Positions 54,276 through 63,628 of a stretch of DNA of 64,000 nucleotides are shown in pieces. The position numbers and the translations under genes are program-made. Source of the DNA: Burkholderia cenocepacia (GTDB taxonomy: Bacteria > Pseudomonadota > Gammaproteobacteria > Burkholderiales > Burkholderiaceae); NCBI RefSeq assembly GCF_014211915.1, contig NZ_CP060040.1, forward strand, positions 2,793,916 through 2,857,915. Reading direction: 5' to 3'. Below the pieces are notes generated by a model that was not told the origin of the DNA, searched no databases, and saw nothing but the letters and a program-made list of their open reading frames with translations. Numbering within the stretch: position 1 is the stretch's first letter; the number at the start of each line of letters is the position of its first letter.

Positions 54276-55559
54276 TCATACCGCCTGCCGCCCACCAAAC
54301 GCCTGCCTGATCCGCGCGAACAACCCGTGCTGCGCGATCCATTCGGCATACGCGCGATAGTCGGGATCGCGCATCAGGTGACGCTCTTCCGTCTTCGCGC
54401 GCGTGTAGTAGATCAGGTTGACGGCGACGAGCCCGGCGCAGTGCATGAGCCCGAGTTGCCAGCCGAGCGGCTCGACGAACGGCACCGACACCATCCAGTA
54501 CGACAGGTTCTTCGTGATGTAGGCCGGATGCTTCGTGAAGCGGTACGGGCCGGACGTGATGATCCCGCGGTTGGTGAGGTTCGAGAACCGCAGCCCGAAC
54601 GAGATCGTGCACAGCGCGTAGGTCAACAGCAGCAGGATGATCACCGTGCCCCAGATCACGCGCAGCGTCGGCGCCGACAGCAGCCAGTTGTCCCAGAACA
54701 TCGAGCCTTCGTAGCGGATGTAGTTGTTCGAGATCAGCGACCAGAACGGCTGGTAGCAGATCAGCGCGGCGACCCAGCCGAGCGTCGTCGGCTCGACGGT
54801 GCGCACGTGGCTGTCGAGGATGCGGAACGTGCACAGGTAGCCGACGGTGCCGAACATCAGGTCCATCGTGAACGACAGGTCGTACATGAACACGAAGGTC
54901 GCGATCGTCATCGGCGCGTGCATCGCGTTCGCGAGCGACGCGCTCAGGTGATCGGCGTCCTTCGACAGATAGACGGTCATCAGCGGCAGGAAGAACGCCT
55001 TCACGCCCCAGCCGGCCAGCATCTCGCGTACCGGCTTCCAGCTCGCGGGCCGCTCGCGGCGAAACAGGAAGCGGCCCCACAGCAGGTACGCGTCGTCGGT
55101 CTCGCGCTGATGGCGGTCCATCCACGCGAAGTAGAACGGCGCGGCGACGATCACGTACGGCGCGAGCGAGCGCAGCAGCGACCAGAACGGCAGGTAGAAC
55201 GCGCCGTGGTATTCGGGCAGCAGCCAGTAGATCGCGCCGATGCCCGCGTAGATCGACGTCAGCGCGCCGAGCCGCGTCGCGACACGCGCGATGCCGAGCG
55301 GCCGGACGGCCTGCCGCGACAGCCCCGCGCTCGGGCGCAGGTAGACGCGCGAGATGAAGAGTTCGTGCAGCGCGATCGTGCCGATGATCGCGAGACTCGC
55401 GATGACCGCGCGCGTGGCCGCGTCGAGGGCCGGGTGATCGCGCGTGATCCACAGCGCGAAGAGTCCGGCCGTGATGCCGAGCAGGCCGGCGCGGAACGGC
55501 GTGGCGGAGCGGGGTGGGCGGTCCGGGGCAGCGACGATGCCGTCGAGCGTGGAGTTCAT
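54276..55559 (-). CDS. Isoprenylcysteine carboxyl methyltransferase-like integral membrane protein
   Basis: 427 residues with about ten membrane segments. The C-terminus holds the ICMT/PEMT signature: GPYRFTKHPAYITKNLSYWM, then the TRAKTEERHLMRDPDYRAYA segment that binds S-adenosylmethionine. The N-terminal ~250 residues are extra helices with no recognised function. It probably methylates a membrane-associated substrate. It lies downstream of the GTS-repeat lipoprotein on the same strand (127-bp gap containing GC hairpins). Confidence 0.8.
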   Translation of the reverse strand: MNSTLDGIVAAPDRPPRSATPFRAGLLGITAGLFALWITRDHPALDAATRAVIASLAIIGTIALHELFISRVYLRPSAGLSRQAVRPLGIARVATRLGALTSIYAGIGAIYWLLPEYHGAFYLPFWSLLRSLAPYVIVAAPFYFAWMDRHQRETDDAYLLWGRFLFRRERPASWKPVREMLAGWGVKAFFLPLMTVYLSKDADHLSASLANAMHAPMTIATFVFMYDLSFTMDLMFGTVGYLCTFRILDSHVRTVEPTTLGWVAALICYQPFWSLISNNYIRYEGSMFWDNWLLSAPTLRVIWGTVIILLLLTYALCTISFGLRFSNLTNRGIITSGPYRFTKHPAYITKNLSYWMVSVPFVEPLGWQLGLMHCAGLVAVNLIYYTRAKTEERHLMRDPDYRAYAEWIAQHGLFARIRQAFGGRQAV

Positions 55560-55686
55560 GATCGGATCCTCGTAGGGATGAGGGCCGGCGCCCCCGCTTG
55601 GCGGGTGACGCCGGCCGTCGGCCGGGCTTTGTATGGATGCGCGCCCGGCCATTGGCCTGTCGTTCTGATACCTGATGCGTTACCGC

Positions 55687-58008
55687 TTACTTCTTGGTGC
55701 CGGCGCCCAGCAGACCGCCGAGCAGGTTGGTCACCGGCGACAGCAGGTTGCCGGTGCCGCCCGCGGCGCCGCCGCCCGTGCTGCCGGTCAGGCCGGTCAC
55801 CACGGAGCCGCTGCCGCCCGGCGTCGTCACGGTGCCTGCTGCGCCGCCGGGGCTGACCGTGCCGGTGGCGCCGGCCGAGCCGGCCGGCGTGCCCAGCGCA
55901 CCCGTGAGCGTGCCGACCGGGCCGCTGGTCAGCACCCCGCCGAGCGTGCCGGACAGGTTGCCGCCCGGCGTCGTGACGGTGCCGGTGAGGCTCGCGCCGA
56001 GCGGCGTCAGCGCGTTGACGAGATTGGTGACCGGCGCCAGCAGGCCGCCGAGGCCTGCGCCACCCGTACCGCTGGTGCCGCCGGTCCCGCTCGTTCCGCC
56101 CGTGCCGCTGGTGCCGCTCGAACCGATGCCGCCGAGTGCGCCCGTCACCGTCCCGAGCAGGCCGGTGATCGGTGCGAGCGGGCCGCCGCTGCTGGTGCCG
56201 CTGGTGCCGCCCGAACCGCTCGAGCTGCCGCCGCCGAGGCCGCCCGTCAACGTGCCGAGCAGGCCCGTGATCGGCGCGAGCGGATTGCTGCCGCCCGTAC
56301 CGCTGCTGGAGCTGCCCGCGTTGTTGTCGTGGACGAGGCCGCCCGTCGACGTCACCGTGTTGCCGAGCTGCGTCACGACGCCGCCGAGGCCCGCGCCGAC
56401 CGGGTTGTCGGTCGCGCCGCCGACCTTCGTGCCCGCGAGCCCGAGGCCATTGCCGAGCGTGCTCAGCAGGCCGTTGAGCGGGGTGCCGAGCAGCGTCACG
56501 CCGCCGAGCGTCTGCGTGGCGCCCGGCGTCGTGACGCCGCCGGTCAGCGTGTTCGTGATCGGGTTGATCACCTTGCCGAGCTGCGTTTCGAGCTGCTGGA
56601 CCGGCGAGCTGTTCAGTGCTGTGTTCAGCGCCGATGCGGTCGAGTTGACCGCGGTGCCGACCGTGTTGACGAGGCTGCCGACCAGGGTCGTCGCGGGCGC
56701 GAGCGGCGACAGCGGACCGGTGCCGAGGCTCGTCACCGCATTGCCGAGGTTGTTGACCGCGCCGCCGGCGCCGGTCAGCAGGCCGGTGGTCGACGTGATC
56801 GTCGGCCCGAGCGGATTCGCCGACACGCCGATCGAACCCAGGCCGGCCGCGATGCCGTTGCCGAGCGATTGCACGCCGTTGCCGAGGCTGCCGACCGCGT
56901 TGCCGATGCTGGTGGCCGTCGTCGGGTTCGTGCCGGGAATCTGCACGCCGCCGATCTGACCGCCGCCGTTTACGACCGTCGTGCCGAGCGCCGTCACGAG
57001 GTTGCCGGACTTCTGGAGGACATTGCCGAGCGGGGTAACGCCGGTGCCGGAGGTGCCGGAAGTGCCGGAGGTGCCCGAGGTACCGGAAGTGCCCGAGGTG
57101 CCCGAGGTGCCCGAGGTGCCCGAAGTGCCCGAAGTGCCCGAGGTACCGGAGGTGCCCGAGGTGCCGGAAGTGCCCGAGGTGCCGGAAGTGCCCGAGGTAC
57201 CGGAGGTGCCCGAGGTGCCGGAAGTGCCGGAAGTGCCCGAGGTGCCCGAGGTGCCGGAAGTGCCCGAGGTACCGGAAGTGCCCGAGGTACCGGAAGTGCC
57301 CGACGTGCCGGAAGTGCCCGAAGTACCGGAAGTACCCGAGGTGCCGGAAGTGCCCGAAGTACCGGAAGTGCCCGAGGTGCCGGAAGTGCCCGAGGTGCCG
57401 GAAGTGCCCGAGGTGCCGGAAGTGCCCGAGGTGCCGGAAGTGCCCGAAGTACCGGAGGTGCCCGAGGTACCGGAAGTGCCCGAGGTGCCGGAAGTGCCCG
57501 AAGTACCGGAAGTACCCGAGGTGCCGGAAGTGCCCGAAGTACCGGAAGTGCCCGACGTGCCGGAAGTGCCCGAAGTACCCGACGTGCCGGAAGTGCCCGA
57601 AGTACCGGAGGTGCCCGAGGTGCCGGAAGTGCCCGAAGTACCGGAAGTGCCCGAAGTACCGGAAGTGCCCGAGGTGCCGGAAGTGCCCGAAGTACCGGAA
57701 GTGCCCGAAGTACCGGAGGTGCCCGAAGTACCGGAGGTGCCCGAAGTACCGGAGGTGCCCGACGTGCCGGAAGTACCCGACGTACCGGAAGTCCCCGACG
57801 ACCCCGAAGTCCCCGAACTACCGCCGCCCGACGTCCCCGACGAACCGCCGCCCGACGTACCCGACGTCCCCGAAGTGCCGCTCGTCCCGGACGTGCTCGG
57901 CTTGATCGTCGGCGGGGTCGTCGGTCCATCGACCGAGCCGCAGCCGTACAGCGCGAGCAGTGACGAGACGGCCATCGTTACCGTCGTCTTCTTGAAGAGA
58001 TTCTGCAT
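55687..58008 (-). CDS. Collagen-like Gly-Thr-Ser repeat lipoprotein/surface protein
   Basis: 773 residues. A signal peptide with a lipobox-like end (SLLALYGC, C23) is followed by a Thr/Pro linker. Roughly 80 tandem Gly-Thr-Ser triplets follow (about residues 40-320), a G-X-Y periodicity like bacterial collagen-like proteins but without proline. The C-terminal ~450 residues are Gly/Leu/Val/Asn-rich imperfect repeats of the LGNxVxSLG and GLLGTLTG kind, possibly a beta-structured adhesin stalk. ATG 58008 has GAGG upstream. Likely exposed on the outer membrane. Confidence 0.82.
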   Translation of the reverse strand: MQNLFKKTTVTMAVSSLLALYGCGSVDGPTTPPTIKPSTSGTSGTSGTSGTSGGGSSGTSGGGSSGTSGSSGTSGTSGTSGTSGTSGTSGTSGTSGTSGTSGTSGTSGTSGTSGTSGTSGTSGTSGTSGTSGTSGTSGTSGTSGTSGTSGTSGTSGTSGTSGTSGTSGTSGTSGTSGTSGTSGTSGTSGTSGTSGTSGTSGTSGTSGTSGTSGTSGTSGTSGTSGTSGTSGTSGTSGTSGTSGTSGTSGTSGTSGTSGTSGTSGTSGTSGTSGTSGTSGTSGTSGTSGTSGTSGTSGTSGTSGTSGTSGTSGTSGTSGTSGTGVTPLGNVLQKSGNLVTALGTTVVNGGGQIGGVQIPGTNPTTATSIGNAVGSLGNGVQSLGNGIAAGLGSIGVSANPLGPTITSTTGLLTGAGGAVNNLGNAVTSLGTGPLSPLAPATTLVGSLVNTVGTAVNSTASALNTALNSSPVQQLETQLGKVINPITNTLTGGVTTPGATQTLGGVTLLGTPLNGLLSTLGNGLGLAGTKVGGATDNPVGAGLGGVVTQLGNTVTSTGGLVHDNNAGSSSSGTGGSNPLAPITGLLGTLTGGLGGGSSSGSGGTSGTSSGGPLAPITGLLGTVTGALGGIGSSGTSGTGGTSGTGGTSGTGGAGLGGLLAPVTNLVNALTPLGASLTGTVTTPGGNLSGTLGGVLTSGPVGTLTGALGTPAGSAGATGTVSPGGAAGTVTTPGGSGSVVTGLTGSTGGGAAGGTGNLLSPVTNLLGGLLGAGTKK
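57044..57800 (-). repeat. 9-bp tandem repeat array coding (Gly-Thr-Ser)n
   Basis: About 80 head-to-tail copies of a 9-bp unit, plus-strand GAAGTGCCC/GAGGTGCCG and close variants, with synonymous variation (GTGCC/GTACC, GACGTG). It is in frame with the lipoprotein. An array this long should change copy number by slippage. Confidence 0.92.
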
Positions 58009-58372
58009 GTTGGCCTCGACATTGGAAGTGTGTCCAGGCCTTCTCTGCAAATTCCGCGCCATGACAGGTTTCGCGAAACGGTGTCGCGATTTGTTGCGGA
58101 AATCGGGAATATCGATGCGATTTAAACGGAGGAATGGCGGTTTCGCGCGACAGGCGCGCGCGGTGCGCGAGCGTCGCGGCTGCGATGTTCCCGTAAGGCG
58201 CCGTAACGCGCGACGGGATGTTACGTAGCGTTCGACCGCCCGTTACGCGACCGGCCGTGAACCGAGGCCCGCATCTTTGACGAAACGCGCCGTCCCGCAG
58301 AACATGGCGCGACATCCCCCGGCCGCCGGCGGCGCGGCAGCGGCCACGACTTCCAACTACCAGGACACCGAC
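58009..58372. promoter_or_regulatory. Divergent control region: GTS-repeat lipoprotein / PcaC-like gene
   Basis: 364 bp. It contains the perfect palindrome GTTTCGCGAAAC (58068-58079), 60 bp upstream of the lipoprotein start. An AT-richer stretch near 58090-58130 could hold its promoter. A CGTAAC...GTTACG dyad lies near 58201-58224. No coding ORF seen. Confidence 0.45.
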
Positions 58373-58771
58373 ATGAGCGAACAGGACAGGGAATACGGCA
58401 AGGCGCGGCGGATCGACGTGATGGGCGAGGCGTTCGTCGAGCGCGCGATGCGCGATCTCGACGGCTTTTCGCGTCCGCTGCAGAACTGGCTGAACGAACA
58501 TGCGTGGGGCAGCACGTGGCAGCGGGGCGGGATCGACCTGAAGACGCGCAGCCTGTGCACGTGCGCGATGCTGGCGGCGCTCGGCCGCGGCACGGAACTG
58601 AAGGGGCATGTTCGCGGCGCGCTCAACAACGGCGCGAGCCTCGTCGAGATTCGCGAGGTATTGCTGCACAGCGCGCTGTACGCCGGGGCGCCGGCCGCGG
58701 TCGAGGCGTTTCGCAGCGCGCGCGAAGTGCTCTCGGATCTCGGGCTGTCGATACCCGACGACGAAGCCTGA
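58373..58771 (+). CDS. Carboxymuconolactone decarboxylase family (PcaC-like)
   Basis: 132 residues close in layout to PcaC, which decarboxylates 4-carboxymuconolactone in the protocatechuate pathway: DLKTRSLCTCAMLAALGRGT, then ELKGHVRGALNNGASLVEIR (catalytic-type His) and AGAPAAVEAFRSAREVL. It lacks the AhpD-type CxxC peroxidase pair. ATG 58373 is preferred over the longer frame from 58277. No other pca genes are nearby, so the true substrate is open. Confidence 0.85.
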   Translation: MSEQDREYGKARRIDVMGEAFVERAMRDLDGFSRPLQNWLNEHAWGSTWQRGGIDLKTRSLCTCAMLAALGRGTELKGHVRGALNNGASLVEIREVLLHSALYAGAPAAVEAFRSAREVLSDLGLSIPDDEA

Positions 58772-58828
58772 TTCCGTCGCGGCGCCGGCTGCACGCCACG
58801 GAATCAGGCCCCGCTGCGTTGCCGCGAC

Positions 58829-59812
58829 CTACGCGATGCGCACTGGCTGCGCGGCGACGTCGGCCGGCGCGGCGGCGACTTCGAGCAGCCAGTCGGCCGT
58901 CGCTTCGGGAATCGTGACCGGCAGCATGTGGCCGCCCTCGACGACCTTCAGCCGCACGCGCGCCGATTTTTTCGCGAGCGCGTCGCCGTGCGCGCGCCAG
59001 TTCAGGATCGGATCGGCACGGCCGTACAGCACGTCGACCGGCAGCGCGAGTTCCGCATAGCGACGCTCCATCGCGGGCAGGTCGACGGGCGCCGACAGCA
59101 AGTCCGTCGCCGTTGCGTAGAACACGTGCGGGCGCATCCCGAGCAGGCCGCCGCCCTTGACCGGGAAGTCGCGCGGCACCGCCTCCGGCGCGAACACCTG
59201 GCGCACGGCCTTGCGGCCGGTCAGGATCGTCAGCGGGATCGCGAGGGTCCACGACACGAAACGGCGCACGAGCGGCGACGGCAGCATCAGCGGCTTGAAC
59301 GGCGCGGGCGGCTCGGCCTGCTCGTGCGACAGCGGCGCGATCAGCGCGAGCCGGCTCACGTGGTCCGCATGGTTGAGGCCGACCGCGAGCGCGATCGCGC
59401 CGCCGAGCGAGTGGCCGACCAGCACGGGTTTGTCGAGCTGCAACGCGTCGATGAACGCGGCGACCGTGCGGGCCTGCGCGAACACGTTCGCCTGCGAGGC
59501 CGCGCCGCGCAGCGAGCGGCCGGCGCCCGGGCGGTCGAGCAGGATCACGCGATGCCGCTGCGCGAGCCGCGTGAGCGGCAGGTACGCGAAATTGCGCCAT
59601 TGCCCCGCGAGCCCGTGGACGAACACGATCGGCGGGCCGTTGCCGTATTCGACGTAGTGGATACGATCGCCGTCGATGTCGACGAAGCGGCCTTCGGGCG
59701 GAAACGCCCGCGTCACGCGACGGGCCACGTAAGCGGAGAACAGCGCGAGCGCGGCGAGCACCGCGACGACGCCGAGCAGTACGTTCTGGATCAGATGGAG
59801 CGTAGGAGTCAT
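58829..59812 (-). CDS. Alpha/beta hydrolase with N-terminal membrane anchor
   Basis: 327 residues. One N-terminal hydrophobic helix (7-29) is followed by an alpha/beta hydrolase core with VFVHGLAGQWRNF (oxyanion), nucleophile Ser in LVGHSLGGAIAL, an Asp in LYGRADPILNW and a His in VVEGGHMLPV. It is the third gene of the TetR-linked operon, 7 bp after the monooxygenase. It would hydrolyse the ester or lactone made by a Baeyer-Villiger reaction. Confidence 0.88.
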   Translation of the reverse strand: MTPTLHLIQNVLLGVVAVLAALALFSAYVARRVTRAFPPEGRFVDIDGDRIHYVEYGNGPPIVFVHGLAGQWRNFAYLPLTRLAQRHRVILLDRPGAGRSLRGAASQANVFAQARTVAAFIDALQLDKPVLVGHSLGGAIALAVGLNHADHVSRLALIAPLSHEQAEPPAPFKPLMLPSPLVRRFVSWTLAIPLTILTGRKAVRQVFAPEAVPRDFPVKGGGLLGMRPHVFYATATDLLSAPVDLPAMERRYAELALPVDVLYGRADPILNWRAHGDALAKKSARVRLKVVEGGHMLPVTIPEATADWLLEVAAAPADVAAQPVRIA

Positions 59813-59819
59813 GTCGGCC

Positions 59820-61412
59820 TCAGCGGGTTTCGAGTGCGGGTTCGGCAGCCGGCGCGGTGGCGGCCGGGCCGGTTTGGGCGCGGCGTTCGAAGTGCATCGC
59901 GGAATCGGCGAGCGCGCTGAACTTCAGCGACGCGAGATCGAGCACGTAGTTCTGGTGGAATTTCCACGGCTTGCGGTGCCCCTGCTTCGGCAGGATGCCG
60001 GCCGCGCGCTGGATGTAGCCCGAGCTCAGGTTGACGGCCGGCACGTCGCCGAGATCGCCCGCGCCGAGCCGCGGCACGCACGTGTCGTACCCGTTCGCGC
60101 GCATGTGGTTGAGCAGCCGGCACACGTAGCGCGCGATCAACTCGGCCTTCAGCGTCCACGACGCATTCGTGTAGCCGAACGACGATGCGAGGTTCGGCAC
60201 GCCGCTGTACATCATCCCCTTGTACGACACCGTCTCCGGCAAATCGACCGCGCGGCCGTCGACCGTCACGCGCGCGCCGCCGAGCATCTTCACCTTCAGC
60301 CCGGTCGCGGTGACGATCACGTCCGCGTCGAGCTGCTGGCCGCTCTTCAGCTGGAGGCCGGTCGGCGTGAAGCGCTCGATCTCGTCGGTGACGATTGATG
60401 CGCGGCCCGCGCGGATCGCCTTGAACAGGTCGCCGTTCGGCACGAGGCATACGCGCTGGTCCCACGGCATGTAGCGCGGCGTCAGGTGCTTCGCGACGTC
60501 GAAGTCGGGGCCGAGCTGCTTGCTGGCCGCGCGGATGATGAATTTTTTCGTCTGGTTCGGCTTGCGGCGCGACACGTTGTACAGGTACATCGTCAGCAGC
60601 ACGTTCTTCACGCGCACGAGCCGGTGCGCGAGCCGCGACGGCAGCACGCGGCGCAGCGCGTTCGCGATCTTGTCGCGCGCGGGCAGCGACACGATGTAGG
60701 TCGGCGAGCGCTGCAGCATCGTCACGTGCTGCGCGTCGGCCGCCATCGACGGCACGAGCGTGACGGCCGTCGCGCCGCTACCGATCACGACCACGCGCCG
60801 GTTCGCGTACGACAGATCCTTCGGCCAGTGCTGCGGATGCACGAGCTGGCCCTCGAACGTGTCCATGCCGGCCCAGTCGGGCAGGTAGCCGGCGTCGTAG
60901 TCGTAGTAGCCGCTGCACATGAACAGGAAGCGGCAGGTGTAGACGAGCGCGTCGGTCGCGCCGTCTCGCGTGCGCTCGATGAGCACCGTCCAGCGCGCGC
61001 GGTTCGAATCCCAGTCGGCCGCGACGACCTTCTGGCCGTAGCGGATCGTCTTGTCGATGCCGTAGGCGCGCGCGGTGTCGCGGATATAGTCGAGGATCGT
61101 CTGGCCGTCGGAGATCGCCTTGTCGCTGTGCCACGGGCGGAAGCTGTAGCCGAGCGTGAACATGTCGGAATCCGAACGAACGCCCGGATAGCGGAACAGG
61201 TCCCAGGTGCCGCCGATCGCGTCGCGCGCCTCGACGATCGCCACGCTCGCATGCGGGCAGCGCTGCTTCAAGTGGTAGGCGGCGCCGATGCCGGACAGGC
61301 CGGCGCCGACGATCAGCACGTCGAGGTCGCGGGTATCGTGGTTATCGCCACTGTCGCGGCGGGTGTCGCGGGCGGGCGGCGCGTCGCGCCGGTCGGTCGT
61401 CGTCGAGATCAT
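59820..61412 (-). CDS. Baeyer-Villiger-type flavin monooxygenase (EthA/MymA-like)
   Basis: 530 residues. The FAD motif is DVLIVGAGLSGIGAAYHLKQ. The Baeyer-Villiger/FMO fingerprint is FEGQLVHPQHWPKD (F-x-G-x3-H-x3-W-P). The NADPH motif is VVVIGSGATAVTLVPSMAAD. The sequence RYPGVRSDSDMFTLGY is typical of the EthA/MymA branch. It inserts oxygen beside a ketone to give an ester. It overlaps the SDR by four bases and precedes the hydrolase, giving an alcohol-ketone-ester-product route. Confidence 0.9.
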   Translation of the reverse strand: MISTTTDRRDAPPARDTRRDSGDNHDTRDLDVLIVGAGLSGIGAAYHLKQRCPHASVAIVEARDAIGGTWDLFRYPGVRSDSDMFTLGYSFRPWHSDKAISDGQTILDYIRDTARAYGIDKTIRYGQKVVAADWDSNRARWTVLIERTRDGATDALVYTCRFLFMCSGYYDYDAGYLPDWAGMDTFEGQLVHPQHWPKDLSYANRRVVVIGSGATAVTLVPSMAADAQHVTMLQRSPTYIVSLPARDKIANALRRVLPSRLAHRLVRVKNVLLTMYLYNVSRRKPNQTKKFIIRAASKQLGPDFDVAKHLTPRYMPWDQRVCLVPNGDLFKAIRAGRASIVTDEIERFTPTGLQLKSGQQLDADVIVTATGLKVKMLGGARVTVDGRAVDLPETVSYKGMMYSGVPNLASSFGYTNASWTLKAELIARYVCRLLNHMRANGYDTCVPRLGAGDLGDVPAVNLSSGYIQRAAGILPKQGHRKPWKFHQNYVLDLASLKFSALADSAMHFERRAQTGPAATAPAAEPALETR

Positions 61413-62311
61413 GCGAGATCCTTGGTCGGCGTGGTGGGGCGCGTGGCCGGGGCGTGCGCGCGTTCGAGGTTGCGTGCGCGGGCGCGGCGCACATGGCGCA
61501 GCATCAGCCACTGGTAACCGGCGCCGAGCAGGCGCGCGATCCGGTCGAGCCGGCGCGCGTCGGCGCCGACGAGCACGCGGCGCGCATTGCGCTCGACGCC
61601 CGCGAGGATCTGCCGCGCGGCCTCGTCGGCCGTCGTCGCGTTGATCAGGCGGTTGGCCTGGCGACGATGCGTCGCTTCGTCCTGGCCCGTCAGCGCGTGG
61701 ATGCTGGTATCGACGCGGCCCGCGTCGACGATGCTCGTCGCGACGCCGCCCGGATGCACGCAGGTCGCGCTCACCGGCGCGCCGTCGAGTTCGAGTTCCA
61801 TCCGCAGCGCTTCGGTGAAGCCGCGCACCGCGAACTTGGTCGCGTTGTACGCGCTTTGCGTCGGCATCGCGACGAGCCCGAACAGGCTCGACGTGTTGAC
61901 GACGTGGCCGTCGCCCGACGCGCGCAGATGCGGCAGGAACGCCTGCGTGCCATGCACGACGCCCCAGAAATTGATGCCGACGATCCATTCGAGATCGGCG
62001 AGGCGCGCGGTTTCGGCGCTGGCCGCCAACGACACGCCCGCATTGTTGAAGATCAGGTTGACCTTGCCGTGCTCGGTGCGAACGAAATCGGCCCACGCGA
62101 ACACCGCGTCGCGGTCGGCGACGTCGAGCCGCCGCGTGCTTACGCGCACGCCGTGCTGCGCGCAGGCGGCCGCCGTGGTGGCGAGCCCGGTTTCGTTGAC
62201 GTCGGCGAGCGCGACCTCGCAGCCGCGCCGCGCCAGTTCGACCGCGAGGCTGCGGCCCATGCCCGAACCGGCGCCCGTGATCGCGGCGACCTTGCCGGAA
62301 AACCCCTTCAT
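61409..62311 (-). CDS. Short-chain dehydrogenase (first gene of BVMO operon)
   Basis: 300 residues: TGAGSGMGRSLAVELARRGC at 12-31, NNAGVS near 93, Ser in VNTSSLFGLVAMPTQSAYNA and the Y-x3-K in YNATKFAV. A C-terminal extension is typical of SDRs in MymA-like operons. It would supply the ketone substrate for the monooxygenase. ATG 62311. It is divergent from the TetR gene. Confidence 0.9.
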   Translation of the reverse strand: MKGFSGKVAAITGAGSGMGRSLAVELARRGCEVALADVNETGLATTAAACAQHGVRVSTRRLDVADRDAVFAWADFVRTEHGKVNLIFNNAGVSLAASAETARLADLEWIVGINFWGVVHGTQAFLPHLRASGDGHVVNTSSLFGLVAMPTQSAYNATKFAVRGFTEALRMELELDGAPVSATCVHPGGVATSIVDAGRVDTSIHALTGQDEATHRRQANRLINATTADEAARQILAGVERNARRVLVGADARRLDRIARLLGAGYQWLMLRHVRRARARNLERAHAPATRPTTPTKDLA

Positions 62312-62358
62312 TCGTCGTCCTCCCGTTCCGCTTGCGCTGCACCGGCGGCGCATCTATT

Positions 62359-62378
62359 GTGGTGTTGTTCGTCACCAC
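62359..62378. promoter_or_regulatory. TetR operator candidate
   Basis: The inverted repeat GTGGTG-(8)-CACCAC lies midway in the 87-bp gap between the SDR operon and the divergent tetR-like gene. It is well placed to cover both promoters. Confidence 0.55.
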
Positions 62379-62398
62379 TTTAGTTTTCGGGTGTCCTG

Positions 62399-63055
62399 AT
62401 GTCAAATAGCGGAATGGAGAAAGCACTCGAAACGGAAAAAAGGGGCCGGGCGTATGGCGGCGTGGCGCCCGAGGTGCGGGCCGCCGAGCGGCGCGACGCA
62501 TTGATCCGCGCGGCGACGCGCGTGTTCGGCACGGTGGGTTTTCGCAAGGCGACCGTGCGGTCGATCTGCCAGGAAGCGAAGCTGAACGATCGCTATTTCT
62601 ATGCGGCGTTCGACAGCACCGAGGATTTGCTGCGCTGCACCTACCTGCATCACGCGCAGCAGTTGCATGACGCGGTCGCGCAGGCGGTCGCCGCGCGCGG
62701 CGGCGAGCTGCGCGAGCGCGTCGACGCGGGGCTCGCCGCATTCTTCGCGTTTCTGCGCGACCCGTGCGCGGCGCGCGTGCTGCTGCTTGAGGTGATGGGC
62801 GTGAGCGCGGATACCGACATGACGTACCAGCGCATGCTGATCGACTTCGGCAAGCTGATCATGGCGATCGGCGCGCCGGGCGAGGCCGTCACGCCTGCCG
62901 AGCGCACCGAGCAGCGGCTGATCGGGCTCGCGCTGGTGGGCGCGATGACGAACGTCGGCGCGGCGTGGCTGCTGACCGACTATCGCGATCCGGAGGCGCA
63001 GATGATCGCGAGTTGCAGGAAGGTGCTGCTGGGGACGTTGGGACCGGGCAGGTAG
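62399..63055 (+). CDS. TetR-family transcriptional regulator
   Basis: 218 residues. The N-terminal TetR HTH reads ALIRAATRVFGTVGFRKATV, SICQEAKLNDRYFYAAF. The C-terminal domain is an all-helical ligand pocket. It starts at ATG 62399 (a second ATG lies 15 bases on). Probably the repressor of the SDR-monooxygenase-hydrolase operon. Confidence 0.9.
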   Translation: MSNSGMEKALETEKRGRAYGGVAPEVRAAERRDALIRAATRVFGTVGFRKATVRSICQEAKLNDRYFYAAFDSTEDLLRCTYLHHAQQLHDAVAQAVAARGGELRERVDAGLAAFFAFLRDPCAARVLLLEVMGVSADTDMTYQRMLIDFGKLIMAIGAPGEAVTPAERTEQRLIGLALVGAMTNVGAAWLLTDYRDPEAQMIASCRKVLLGTLGPGR

Positions 63056-63628
63056 CGGGCGCCGGAAACTGTGGCTCGGGCATGAATCCGTCGAAACAAC
63101 TCACGCGTAACTTTGCGGACTTGTCACGGCGATGGCCGTGCCATCAATGTCATGTCGAAAATGCTGCTTGGCGGCGTCGTGCGAAAGAGCGCGCGATAGG
63201 TGAATCCGACAGCGTCATCGACGGCCGAGCCATGCGCGTGAGAGTCGGATTTACTTCAAAAAATATTAAGCAACGGAAATAAATCAAAGGTTGTCTCGCT
63301 GCACGTATCTGCTGATTCCGCGGGATTCTAGTCAAAGTAGATAGACTGGTATACATTTGCCGGGCGCTGTGTGGATTCGACGGCTGACAGACATATCAGT
63401 GACATCTTCGTAAGCCAATCGCTGGAGCTAGACCTCGCTAATACGAGGCGGATGCGTTTCGCGATTGGGATCTCGCGCGTCGGTTGATGGCGATGCCATC
63501 GCCGAAATGAGGGAATCGAACGATTGGCGAGCCAACGAACATTCAGCCGTGAACGGAATGCAATTACGTGCCATTCGGCCTTTGACCTTCTTCAACGCAT
63601 CTGATTGCGCTGCGCCCCGACCTCACCT
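63056..63628. other. AT-richer non-coding stretch
   Basis: 573 bp with clearly lower GC than the preceding genes (for example TTCAAAAAATATTAAGCAAC near 63255). No convincing ORF on either strand, no tRNA and no repeat. It may mark the edge of a horizontally acquired segment and hold the promoter of the DUF4189 gene. Confidence 0.5.

Noticed and set aside
55675..58228. Long plus-strand frames opposite the GTS-repeat gene, including a Val-Pro-Glu repeat protein
   Set aside because: They arise because a 9-bp repeat keeps every frame open. Only the minus-strand frame has a signal peptide, a ribosome site and a bounded N- and C-terminus.
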